From Amborella trichopoda (lineage: Eukaryota; Streptophyta; Magnoliopsida; Amborellales; Amborellaceae), in contig NW_006499207.1 of assembly GCF_000471905.2 (NCBI RefSeq), positions 2,873,979 through 2,937,978 on the forward strand: DNA of 64,000 bases. Reading direction: 5' to 3'. The translations under genes were made by a program, and so were the position numbers. The notes beneath the pieces are model-generated. The model did not search any database and was not told the DNA's origin. It saw only the letters and a program-made list of their open reading frames with translations. Shown here one piece after another: positions 32,661 to 42,960 of the stretch; the first letter of the stretch is position 1; every line of letters begins with the position of its first letter.

Positions 32661-33460
32661 TTGTACTCAAATTATCTCAGCATTTCTTTTAACCTCAGAA
32701 AGCATCAACATCATATATGCAAAGTATCACTGAAATCATTAATAGGAATTTTCTTGAAGCAAGTTAAACAATCACTTTCAATGAAATATTTGCAAGTAAC
32801 TAGTCAAATATTTTTACAATAATTTATTAAAGGTAACAGTTCTAAAGGACATTCTTGTAATCTAACATGACAACCATCTAGTATCAATAGAAGAACCCTT
32901 ATGAGAATCCAAAATTAAATATGAAATTATCACATTTTATGGAAATGCCAATTTGTAAATAATTATTTCACAGGAAATGCTACAATCAAGTGCAGAAATA
33001 TTAGTTTTTTGAATAATGAGGAACTCATTTGCACATGCTTTTTACAGTATCTAAATATTCAAAAACAGTAGATGGAAATCTCACAATTTTACTAAAAAGA
33101 TTATTTTTCAAGGCATTGGGGTCACTTACGCATAGAACTTATAAAATAAAGATGATGGACTGAAATATCACTATTTTAATAAAACAGATTATTTTTTAGG
33201 AGGATGATGTCACTTAGCTTTATATGTCACGAGATGTGTTACTATTGCCAGAGTAAAATTGGGATTACTGGCTTTCAGCTACAAGTATGAAAAATAGATT
33301 AATGAGTTTATTTAGAAAGGAGTATATATATAAAATAAGTTCATAAAGGTAATAGAATCAAAATTATATTAATACTATTTTTATGGAATAATGTCATTTT
33401 TGTGGGAAATTGTAGTTATAAATATATAAAAAATATAAGGACAAGGTATGGTTTAATTAC

Positions 33461-33536
<76 letters not shown>
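33461..33536. repeat. (TAT)n microsatellite, about 25 copies
   Basis: Uninterrupted trinucleotide run. The same site in the left LTR (near 26140) has only a few copies, so the expansion is later than the insertion. Confidence 0.98.
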
Positions 33537-34638
33537 GTATAAGATTGTGATATTATCTTTCATTTTATTTATACTCTATATAATAAATTAAAACATATAG
33601 TTTCTTTATCATCACCATTTTATACACTATCTTTAATAAAATTATTTTAATTTTATGAAATAAGGATATTATAGTATTAATATGGGAAGGGAAGAGAGAG
33701 AGGTGAGTATAAAAATTAGTTTTTATATGGGTGGAGAAGATAGAGAGAGAATGAGAAACCAATAAATATAATATTATAAAGTAATGATAGATGGTGATAT
33801 GAATAATTATTAAAGAGAATAACAATATTTTTAATATTATGAAAGGGTAAGAAAGAGAGAGAGTTTGAAATTTGTTTAAAAATATGAGAGGAGAAGAGAG
33901 AGAAAGAATTAAAGAAACTAATAAATAATGAGAATTATGAGGTAAAGATTTTAATGTCATTGGAAAGATAATGAAAGTGAAAGAGGGAGATAGACAAAAC
34001 ATAATCATGTTGAGGTAATAATGGTAATGTTTTTATATGAATATCATAAGATCATCATTAAAACATGAGGAGGGAAAGAAAAATGATTGAGAAGAGAGAG
34101 GGAAGACTTACGTAGAGAGAGAGGACGTACATGGAGAGAGAAACATCAAACTTGATGAGCTTGATGATTAGCTCATGAGGGGGAGGAGGCCTTTGTATAA
34201 TGAGGGAGAACACTTCTCCTTGTGATATATGTTCAATCATGTTTCCCTTTTTATTTTTTTTTATTTTAATTTCTAAGCCACCTCATGTCTGTTGTGCCAC
34301 CTTTCATTCTTTTATGCCACTTATCATTCCTTTATGCCACTTCACACTAATGATGGACACCTCATTTGTGTATTATTTTATTATTTCTCTTAAACGTTTT
34401 TTATGCATAAATGACATGGAATAAAAGGCATGTCCCATGGCATACTTTTAACATCGTGGTCCATACTTTATATTTTATTTTCAAATTTCATTATATTTAT
34501 CATACATACATATTTATTTGCTATTTTCTATTATTACCATCATTATTTATTGTTGTTGTTGTTGTTGTTATTATTATTCTTATTATTATTATTCTTTTTT
34601 CTTTTTTTTTCCTAATTTAAATTTTTTTTGTCTTCATA

Positions 34639-35252
34639 AGCAACTTCTCTCTAGGTTTTCTCCCTGCTCGAGCATCGTCACGGGGTGTACCACATATTGA
34701 AACGCTCGTTTAGATGAGACGAACATGCTCGCAAAATTTGAGAGTGATCCAACATGGAACGAGTGAGATAGGGGCCCCAAAATTCAATGCCCATGACTGC
34801 AAAAACAACCACTTTTAATGGTGTTTTGGTGCAAGGTGGCCACACGGGAATAGTGTGCGGCTCACCCTTTTTTGTTATTTTACCCATAAATTTATTCTAA
34901 AGTGCCTGATAAAGCTGATACTTTACCCTTAGGGATTTTCGACCATACCAAATCCAATGGCGATGGTCCTACAGCTGTTTGACAAACAAAAAATATAATT
35001 CTAGTTATGGGGTCCATTTTAGGGTGTTGGAGGCCAATTTTTCCAAAATTGTTTATTTGTGTTCACAACCTTCAAAATATCTGATTGCAATGAAACTTGA
35101 AAAGTGACCTTTTGAAGTACTTATGAAGATATTAACAAGTTCTGTGGCTATTCTGAGATGGTCAAAAGTTCCACTGTATGTTGAGGCTTCATTGACCTGC
35201 TTCCTCTTTATTCTACATCTGGGACCAAGGTGCTGAAAAATGTTTTCAAACA
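34639..35252 (-). mobile_element. LTR D, second part (U3 start)
   Basis: Continuation of 23286-24467 after the chromovirus. It starts with the second AGCAA and ends TGTTTTCAAACA, which is the TGTTTGAA start of the LTR on the minus strand. Beyond 35252 the sequence is gag of element E, so D inserted into that gag. The open frame 34678-34887 (minus, MGKITKKGEPHTIPVW) matches frames in other U3 copies. Confidence 0.85.
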
Positions 35253-35806
35253 CCACTGTCTCTCGACATGCTACTTGGAAGTGGGCGAAATGCTGATTGG
35301 GGGATATGGTTCCGCTAAACAGGGGAAACTTCCTTTATTGTAGTATGAGGGAAATGGAATCTAAATAATGTAAGAGGGATACGGCTTTTGGTAAAGCCTT
35401 GCTCCCTGCATACCTAGGATCAGCCGGTTCTTTAAGCTATTGGCCACCATAGCATCAATATCTACCTGTGAGACGGAGTGAGGGTCGGAATTGTCCTGTG
35501 AGGTAGAGGGAAGGGGCTGCCTCAAAGGTACATCATTTGAGTGATGCGAATTGACCTTGTGGTTAGTCGATTATCGTGCGGTGTCCATTCGATCTTCTTC
35601 ATCATTATGGACACCATATCTTTGAACGTACTCATGCGCTCTTCTTGAGAGTCATCAAGCTCGTTTACAACCATTACACTAACCGTTTCTCTAGGGAGGT
35701 CAGCCTTAGTTGCAGTTGAGGGCTTGGGAACATAACGGGTTGCTTGCGTCAGATCTGTCAGCAAGGGGTCAGCATGCTTCGACTTGACTCGAGTCTTGTA
35801 TGTCAA
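35253..35806 (-). pseudogene. gag N-terminal fragment, element E
   Basis: The minus-strand open frame 35522-35806 carries ETVSVMVVNELDDSQEERM then FKDMVSIMMKKIE, the gag start shared with B and H. Further on, remnants of the capsid region (LHAG, then a HFQVACRE-like string) reach 35253. There LTR D cuts the gene inside the string that in H reads ACRETTTKG. The rest of gag and pol is missing. Structural protein fragment only. Confidence 0.78.
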
Positions 35807-36978
35807 TTGTGTGAGGACCGGTTTTTTATGGTCTTAGGGCTGTGGCAGCTGAGTGGTTGGGTCATCTTCAATAACACTAACCACATTGCAGGGTTGGTGG
35901 ACGCCTTCTTCAGGCTTTGACATCTGAAGAGGGTAGAAGGGGTTTAGGCGAAGAGAGTTATTAGAGCTAGTTGCCCCGACCATCTTGGTTGCTTTCCTGG
36001 TTAGAATTTACAGACCCCTGTCGCATTTGGTTTTGAGATTTTCATGAACCTCACGCCAAAACAGTTATCGAGACTGCAGCTGATCAGCTCTTCTTACACA
36101 CGAGAGAGTTGTCTCCATCAGGTGCAGCAAAGGATGAGGGTCAGGGACTGAAGTCAACCTGGGCTTGAGAGAATGAAGGACTTGATATTCCATCATGTCT
36201 TTGCCCCGAGCTCTCTTATAGGCTCCGAAGACATGACCGAGATAATGGGGTTGATTCAAGATGGTACTCTTAGGAAAGGTCTTCGAGTGCTAACGTTGAA
36301 GGTGCTTTCGCGAAGGAGGAGCAGGCAAAAGTAGGGTTGATTCATGAGGATACCTGAGTCGGGGGCGAGGGGCTGTCAGTGAGTGAAACGTGTGCACTCC
36401 TTGAAGAAGGATCACGGGTGACATGGGGGTCAGCCAGGGCTCGAACAGGTGGTCTGGCCTTAAGAGGTCGGGAACCACGAGCAGGTGTTTGCAAGAGAAT
36501 AGGTGGAAGCCTGCTCCTTACAGGGTGCACTAGTGTGTGTTGAGTGGGAGGACGAAGGGGTTGTCTCCCGTGTGCTTGCGTTGCTATAGCAATAGCGTTG
36601 CCCCAAGTGGTGGGATGCAAATGCACAACGTGCACAGGACTTGACCATGGGAAGCGTGATCCTGGACATTGACTCGAGGTAACATAAAAGTTGCCCCGAG
36701 GTGTGGATCTAGTGGATGACCCATGAGCCTCTTAGTGTGTGCGAGAAGTGGAGGCCCCAGGGTCTCCACCTCGATATGCGAGCCTCTAAAGGTAGGGACT
36801 CGTGGTGGTGCGAGAATGTGAGGGGTAGATTTGTGCGACCCACTGAGGAAATGGCAATTTGTGTGGCTTTTACAGTAAGGGACTAAGGCAACCTTTCGAC
36901 GTACCTCGGTAATATGACCGACAAATGACTTGCCGGTGATAGGGTGCATGATGTGAGTGGCAGTAGATGTGCTACTAA
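35807..36978 (-). pseudogene. Leader region with open frame, element E
   Basis: The minus-strand open frame 36584-36949 (121 codons) begins MHPITGKSFVGHITEVRRK and continues, in one frame, to VETLGPPLLAHTKRLMGHP, then GATFMLPRVNVQDH. In B the same peptides are split over two frames, so E may keep the older frame or regain it by an indel. Other open pieces: 36342-36635 and 36290-36478. No PBS is present: at 36978 the leader is joined directly to U3 of an LTR. Function unknown. Confidence 0.5.
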
Positions 36979-37969
36979 TTTTTTTCTGTGATTTCTTGGT
37001 TGGATCACATTGAGCATGCTACCACAATCGTGTGACAATAAAAGCAGCTCAATTTTATGTCTGGATGAGGATTTGGCAACTTTGGAGTTTTGGTGTGGAA
37101 TTCTAGCACCAGAATCTGAAAATCCGATGCTAGAATCTGGAATTTTGACACCAGAATCTGGAATTTCGACACCGAAATTTGCCGTCACTTTATTGTGTGA
37201 AATCCGACCGTTCATCATGCGTGTCATTTGGACTAGTGATAGTCGTGGACCTTATGCACGTGTTGCGATTGGTTTTACGTCGATCGAGTTCGCGAACATG
37301 GTGATTTGGCCGCTCAAGCGAGGCGTGTCGCTCCTGATTTTCCTGCAACTTCCTTCATGGATAAGCAACTTCTCTCTAGCTTTTCTCCTTGTTCGGGCAT
37401 CATCACGGGGCGTGCCACATATCGAAACGCTCATCGTGACAAGACAAAATGCCCACAAAATGTGAAAGTGATCCAACATGGGACGATTGAGATATAGCTA
37501 TCACAAGTAATTGTTCATGACCGTCCCTTTAATAGAGTTTAGTTGCAGGGTGGCCTCACAAGAATAGTTTGCGGCTCCTCCTGTTTTCATCTTTTACCCA
37601 TAACATCTTCCTAGAGTGTTCGTTTAAGCTAAAATTTGACCCTTGGGGGTTTTCAACCGTATCGGATCCAATGGCAGTGGTCCCACAATAATTTTATGCA
37701 CTTAAAATATAGTTCTAGTTATGGGGGTCTGTTTAGGGTGCTAAAGGTTGATTCTGTCGAAACATTTTTTCAATATGCACTACTTTAAACATGTCAAAAT
37801 GTGACAAAACTTGACAGGATACCTTTTGGAGTCCTTATGAATAGCTTGACCCATTATGGGGCCATTATGAGACTAGCGAAATTTCCACTATCTTGTCAAG
37901 CTTTATTGATTGGCTTCTTTATTTTATTCCTCATCGGGGACCCATGGTGCTGAAAAATGTCTTCAAACA
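36979..37969 (-). mobile_element. U3 part of a minus-strand Tat-family LTR (element E)
   Basis: From CTGTGATTTCTTGGTTGG to the LTR start (TGTTTGAAG on the minus strand, ending at 37969). U5, R and TATA box are deleted at the leader junction. It includes a five-base-type local expansion, CCAGAATCTG(A/G)AAT repeated three or four times at 37105-37170. The minus-strand open frame 37252-37479 (CGTPRDDARTRRKAREKLL) matches other U3 copies. Confidence 0.8.
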
Positions 37970-38892
37970 GCATGCCCCACTGAATGTTGTGCTCCGAGAG
38001 AAGTGAGAAGGACAACATTCAAAAAATTTCCTTTGGCTTTATTTTTTTTTTTCTAGCCATAAGACCACGTGAACGCCTAGGAGATCCATGTAGTATTATA
38101 ACTATGATGCTCAGACGTTTGGATGCAATGTACAGGTCCATTCGTGGAGACTTTAGGTGGAGAAGAGACCTTGCGGGATCTTGTCGTGCTCCTCACCCTC
38201 AAGGGACTATTTGTGATTCTGGCAGTCGAGGATTTTGTGTGGACTTTGTTGGTTAGAAACGGGCCTATCTGGTGGCCAAGTGCTATGAGCCTTTGGTAAG
38301 CGTTGTTTGTTGCTACACCAAGTTTTATTTTGACAATCAGGGTACCTCTGTGGTCTCCATCCTGCTGGATCCAGTCGGGGGCTTTTTATTATTCTATCTC
38401 GAAGGTCTAGGCCTGTCGGCTAGGGGAAGATTTTTGCGAGGCGGCCTCATGGTGGGCATCACCCAGAAGTCTCTGGCTGGTTCACCTGGGGTTTTTCAGT
38501 TTCTTTCCTTTGTGGGGGTCTTTAGCATTCTTGAGGGAAATTTCGGTCATCGTCCTCACCTTCAAGGACTCTTTTTTTTTTTTGGTGTTGAAGTTAGGGA
38601 GATCCTATGAGGCTCTCACTCTCAGATGAGCCATTTTGTATTGTGATTGGATGCTGCCAGCTGAGGATTTTGTGTGGACCTTGCTAGCCAGAATTATGCA
38701 TGTTTGGCAATTGGGTGCTGGCTGAGGCTGTGATGCTGCATCAACTTACCTGGATAGCCCAAGCGCCCTTTTTCAGGTTTTTACCTGAACTGGGGGAGTG
38801 GTGCTGTAAAGATGGTTTCTACCCTTTTCATCCATTTTTACTCATGGCACCCTTTCAGATTTTCACCGTGCCCGAGTTTTCATTTTCACATA
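37970..38892 (-). mobile_element. 3' region of a minus-strand Tat element, next to the U3
   Basis: Reverse complement of the block 6950-7976 of element A, including GGGGCATGC at the LTR border and CCGTGCCCGAG/GAGTAAAA-type repeats at 38820-38892. A plus-strand open frame 37984-38256 is the counterpart of the minus-strand frame 7558-7974 in A. It ends abruptly at 38892 against LTR K. Confidence 0.75.
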
Positions 38893-41149
38893 ACTCTTTT
38901 ACTCATCCATGGAAGATCACGCAAGTTCTCGGGCAGCAGCAGGGATTGTTTTGGAATTCCACATATTGTTAGCAGGGGAAAAACAGTCCTTTTACACCCA
39001 TTATTCTAATTTCTTAAAATTAAATTAAATTGTAATTATCTTCATTTCTAGGTAGTGTTTGGGTGTACACCCACGTTTTAGCCAAATTCTATATAAACAT
39101 GCAATGCCTCTCTGTACTAAGGATGGGTTCATTCTTCTTAAATCAATCAATAAAATTCTAAATTTTTCTTAAGCTTGTGGGTACGTCTTGGAGAGAGAGC
39201 GAGGAGAGAGAAGAAAGGGGCTGGCACCATTCAGGCAGGAAGCTTTCTCTCTCCTCCCTTCTATCTCTCTCCTTCCCTCTTTCTCTCTCCTCTCCTCTTT
39301 CGCATCTTTATCTCTTTCTATCTCCACCCCTCTTTCTCATCTCTATCACTTTCTCCCTCCTCCCCTCTTTCTCATATCTATCTCTTTCTCTCTCCTCCCC
39401 TCTCTCTCATCTTTATCTCTATCTATCTTCTTCACGTCTCTATCTCTTTCTCTCTCCTCCCGTCTTTCTCATCTCTATCTATTTCTCTCTCCTATTTCTC
39501 ATCTTTATCTTTTTTCTCTCTTCTTCTCGTCTCTATCTCTTTCTCACTCTTATTATTGTCTGTATCTCTTTCTCTCTCTTATTCTCATCTCTATCTCCTT
39601 CTGTTCTTCATCTAATGTAGTCGGTGAAGCCTAATGCCGGCTTGATTTATCTCTGCTTCTCTTATGTTGCAATCGGTGAAGCTTAGCACCAACTGGATTT
39701 CTTTCTCTCCTCTATTCTGTTGCAGTCGGCAAAGCTTAACATTGGCTGGATTTCTCTTATTCCTTCTCTTCTGTTGCAGTCAACAAAGCCTAGCACCGAC
39801 TCTATTTCTCTTTCTCCTTCTTTTTTGTTGCAGTCGGCAAAGCTTAGCGCCGGCTTGATTTTTCTCTCTCTCTCTCTCTTCTGTAACGGTCGGTTAAGCC
39901 TAGCGTCTGTTCCATTTTCCTCTCTTCCTTTTCTTCCATCACAACCGGCGAAGCCTAGCGTCGGCTAGGTTTCTCTCTTTCTTCTCTTCTATCAAAGTCG
40001 TTGAAGCCTAGCACCGACTCGATCTCTCTCTCTTGCTCCTCTTCCATCACGACCGGTGTAATCTTAGCATCGGTTGAGTCTCTCCCTTTCTTCTTTTCTG
40101 ATACAATCGGTGAAGCCTAGTTCCAACTACATCTTCTCTCTCTTCTTTTGACACAATCGGTGAAACTTAACACCGACTGTGTTTTCTCTCTCTTCTTCTG
40201 TTATAGTTGACGAAGCCTAGTGCGACTGTGTCTTCTCTCTCTTCTTCTCTGTATAACACAGTCGGTGAAGCCTAGCACCGACTGTATTTTTTCTCTCTTC
40301 CTTCTAACACAGTCGGCAAGGCCTAGCTCCGACTGTATCTTCCATCCCTCTCTCTCTATTATTATCTCACCTTTCATATTCTTCTCTTCCTTTCTTCTCC
40401 CTCCTTCCTTCTGTTCCCTTCTTCTCTTATTTCATTTATTGTTCTTTCCTCATAACCATCATTTTGTTATTCTTTCATTCGACTAAGAGGGATTGAGGTT
40501 AGCCTCTCAAGGTAGTCCTATCGTCTAGTCATAATGTTGTTGTGCTAAGATTACTTAGCTCGCTTTATTACCACAACAGACTAACCATTGTGCCTAGCTA
40601 GTCGGTACTAGTACTGACATCTAGTAGTAAGCCTGTGAGTCAGTCTTAGTTATCTAGCCAACTTTGCTACCATGTCAGGCCAATTATTCAATAGCTTAGT
40701 CACCACTCTGATCCTCCTGCTCAGTGAAACTCTTCTCTCCCCTGTCTTTCTTCTCATATTTTTCTCTTCTTCTTTTTGAATGCGCATGCTTGTGTACGTT
40801 CATCAAAGAGGAAAAGGGTGAGGTCTGACCCACCTGTCTTATAACCTTTTCCATATGTGTGTGATTGCAGAAAATAGAAGAATACAAGCCAAGGGAGGCG
40901 ATTCCAAACCAGTTTTATTACTGGGGGGCTTTCTTTGTGATTTAAGAGGATGCCCACACGAGCTGACCTGAGTAAGTCCTGAACCCACCTTAAATTCATC
41001 TCTCACCGATTGGTAACACATGCCCCTATTCACAAACAAGGTTCTCGAGAGAGCGATCTCAAAAACATCTCGGGTCTTCCCTCGAAACCTGAGACGTGTG
41101 TCGCCCGATCCTCAAAGGATCTGGAGGGCGAGATTGAGGCACATAACCA
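38893..41149 (+). mobile_element. LTR K (Tat family, plus strand, lacking most of U3)
   Basis: Begins in distal U3 (CATGGAAGATCACGCAAG), has TATA box CTATATAAAC (39089-39098), a pyrimidine tract 39245-39610, a hairpin array 39615-40345 with about 14 units, and a U5 end ...ATAACCA at 41149. It is followed at once by the U5 of a minus-strand LTR (F). The start is truncated at the junction with E. Confidence 0.83.
39615..40345 (+). repeat. Hairpin-forming tandem repeats in U5, LTR K
   Basis: About 14 units. The unit at 40258-40285 is a perfect hairpin: arms ACAGTCGGTG and CACCGACTGT (10 pairs) with loop AAGCCTAG. Confidence 0.88.
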
Positions 41150-42428
41150 CTTGTCTTAAGGCAATGCACATTCACATCAGAAGGTTATGAAGTGCATGGT
41201 TCGGTGAAAGATAGAAAAGAGAAGAGAGCTTGACATAGAGATGGGACTAGCCTGACACCATAAATTACCGACTCGTAGTGGTAGCAGGACAAGCATGGTT
41301 CTCAGGACCAGCACGGCGGCAATACTACTTGAAACTGAGGTCAGCGCATCGATGGTAGGCTAGTTCTACCCTCAGTCAAGTGAGAGGAGAAAGAGGTGTA
41401 GAGGAAAGAACGAGATGATAAAGAGGAGCGGAAATCCTAACGTCAATAGGAATCGTTGTTGACAATGCGAGGAGACGACACATCCCTTAAGGACGGCGCT
41501 GACTCCTGACGAGGCACATGATGATGGTTTCTCCTAGGTTGCATGGTGAGAGGAGTGGAATAAAGGGATAATGGCGATGGGCATTGGTCATGCAGAGGAA
41601 GCTTGTGAATGGCGATGGATGTCGCCAGAACCTCTAACGAGTGGCGATAGGTATCGTCGTCTTCGCTAAACGTGCAGTAGAGGAAGACCCCTGCAGGCGA
41701 CAACAAACTTCATCATTTGGGTTCTTTGTCAAGGCATCATAGCTACATCTGTGGATCGCGATAGGCAGCGCCATCTATAGACTACACTGGAAGAAAGAGA
41801 CAGACGAATAGAAGGGAAGGGGGAGTCATGCATGGCGCTTTCCCAACCCATGGAATCAAGGGAGAGGCATGCACGACACTGCCACTGCCATGGACGACCT
41901 CTACTGGGAACTCAGACGAAGAAGAGGGAGAAGAGAGGGGATAAGAGAGAGAGAAGACGAAAAGAAAAAGGAGAGAAAGAAGGTTCACCTCAACCTTAGG
42001 GTACCAATCAAAAGTTTCTCTCACCTCACTCTCTCTCTCAAACGTGACACCACAATGGTTAAAAAGAGAAACTTGTATTAAGTGAAAACTCTCTCTTGTG
42101 TGTGTATTCCTTTGTCTCTTCTTTGTTCTACGTACAATGATGGTATGTATATATGGAAGTGTGCCCCAAACATGGGTGGATGATCAAAAGTAACCCTAAT
42201 TGTTGGAAATTTAGATTAAATTGAATTAAAAGAAATTAAAAAATAGGGTGAAAAATGACATAATTGCTCATTCCTAACAAGTTGTAGAATTCCAGAATAG
42301 TCCCTATGTTGCCCTAGGACTTGCATTATCTTGCATGGTTGATCCGAGGTCGTTCTGGTGTCTGATTGATTGTAAGATGATCATTTTATTATAGGGCTCG
42401 ACATGACGATCGATTGGATACCAACTTC
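41150..42428 (-). mobile_element. Partial 3' LTR of element F (second U5 subtype)
   Basis: Matches the 5' LTR of F (50620-51900) in reverse: CTTGTCTTAAGGCAA, then U5 with GACAACGCGAGGAGACGA-like strings, TATA box near 42144-42155 (minus, CATATATAC) and part of U3 up to GGATACCAACTTCAA. About 320 bases of the U5 end are missing at the junction with K, and roughly 1 kb of U3 is missing at 42428. Confidence 0.75.
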
Positions 42429-42429
42429 A

Positions 42430-42960
42430 AAGTATCTTCTGAACTGGGGAGATCTTATGGAGCTCTCACTCCCTGATGAGCCATGAAATTGAGGAGATCT
42501 TATGCGACTCTCACTCCTTGATGAGCCATGAAACTGAGGAGATCGAATGAGGCTCTCTCACTCCCTAATGAGAAATGAAACCGGGGAGATCTTATGTGCT
42601 CTCACTCCCTGATGAGCCATGAAACTGGGCAGATCTTATGTGTTCTCACTTCTTAATGAGCCATGAAATCGGGGAGATCTTATGAGGCTCACTCCCTGAT
42701 GAGTCAAGAAACCAGGGAGATCTTATGAGGCTCTCACTCCCTAATGAACCATAGAAACTAGAGAGATCTTATGAGTCTCTCACTCCCTGACGAGCCATAG
42801 AAACTTGGGAGATCTTGTGGGGCTCTCACTCCTTGACGAGCCATGCAACTGAGGAGATATTGTGTGGCTCTCACTCCCTGACGAGCCGTGGAAACTGGGG
42901 AGATCCTGTGGGGTTCTCACTCCCTGACGAGCCATGAAATGGGGAGATCTCTCTGATGAG
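42430..42960. repeat. 45-bp minisatellite, about 12 units
   Basis: Period about 45 bases: GGGGAGATCTTATG then GGCTCTCACTCCCTGATGAG and CCATGAAACT. A single related unit lies at 38590-38632 in element E and, inverted, at 60288-60335 in element I, so the array arose by amplification of one unit of the 3' region. Confidence 0.93.

Larger units (their letters stand above)
24468..34638 (-). mobile_element. Complete chromovirus LTR retrotransposon (Tekay/Del-like), nested in LTR D
   Basis: A 10,171-bp element on the minus strand with both LTRs, PBS for initiator tRNA-Met, gag, protease, RT, RNase H, integrase with a chromodomain-like tail, polypurine tract and a 5-bp target duplication. The order PR-RT-RH-INT and motifs such as PEELPGLPPDR, IDYRQLN and [12 protein letters not shown] place it in the chromoviruses, most like the Tekay/Del clade. 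All frames carry stops or frameshifts. The LTRs differ at many sites, in an extra block of roughly 90 bases in the right LTR near 33050-33130, and in an ATT microsatellite. So the insertion is old, but younger than LTR D. Confidence 0.95.
31703..34638 (-). mobile_element. 5' LTR of the chromovirus
   Basis: 2936 bp, homologous to 24468-27229. Its outer end reads GTCTTCATA against GTCATCACA in the other LTR. The promoter TATA box is mutated: TATACAAAGG on the minus strand near 34190, versus TATATAAAGG in the 3' LTR. Length differences come from the (TAT)n at 33461-33536 and a block at about 33050-33130 missing from the left LTR. Confidence 0.95.

Noticed and set aside
34411..34620. Hydrophobic frame of 60-69 codons that looks like membrane segments
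   Set aside because: It reads A/T-rich microsatellite-like sequence at the end of the chromovirus LTR (GTT and ATT runs); the Ile/Val/Phe content is compositional. The frames at 26287-26610 and 33565-34008 are the same case.
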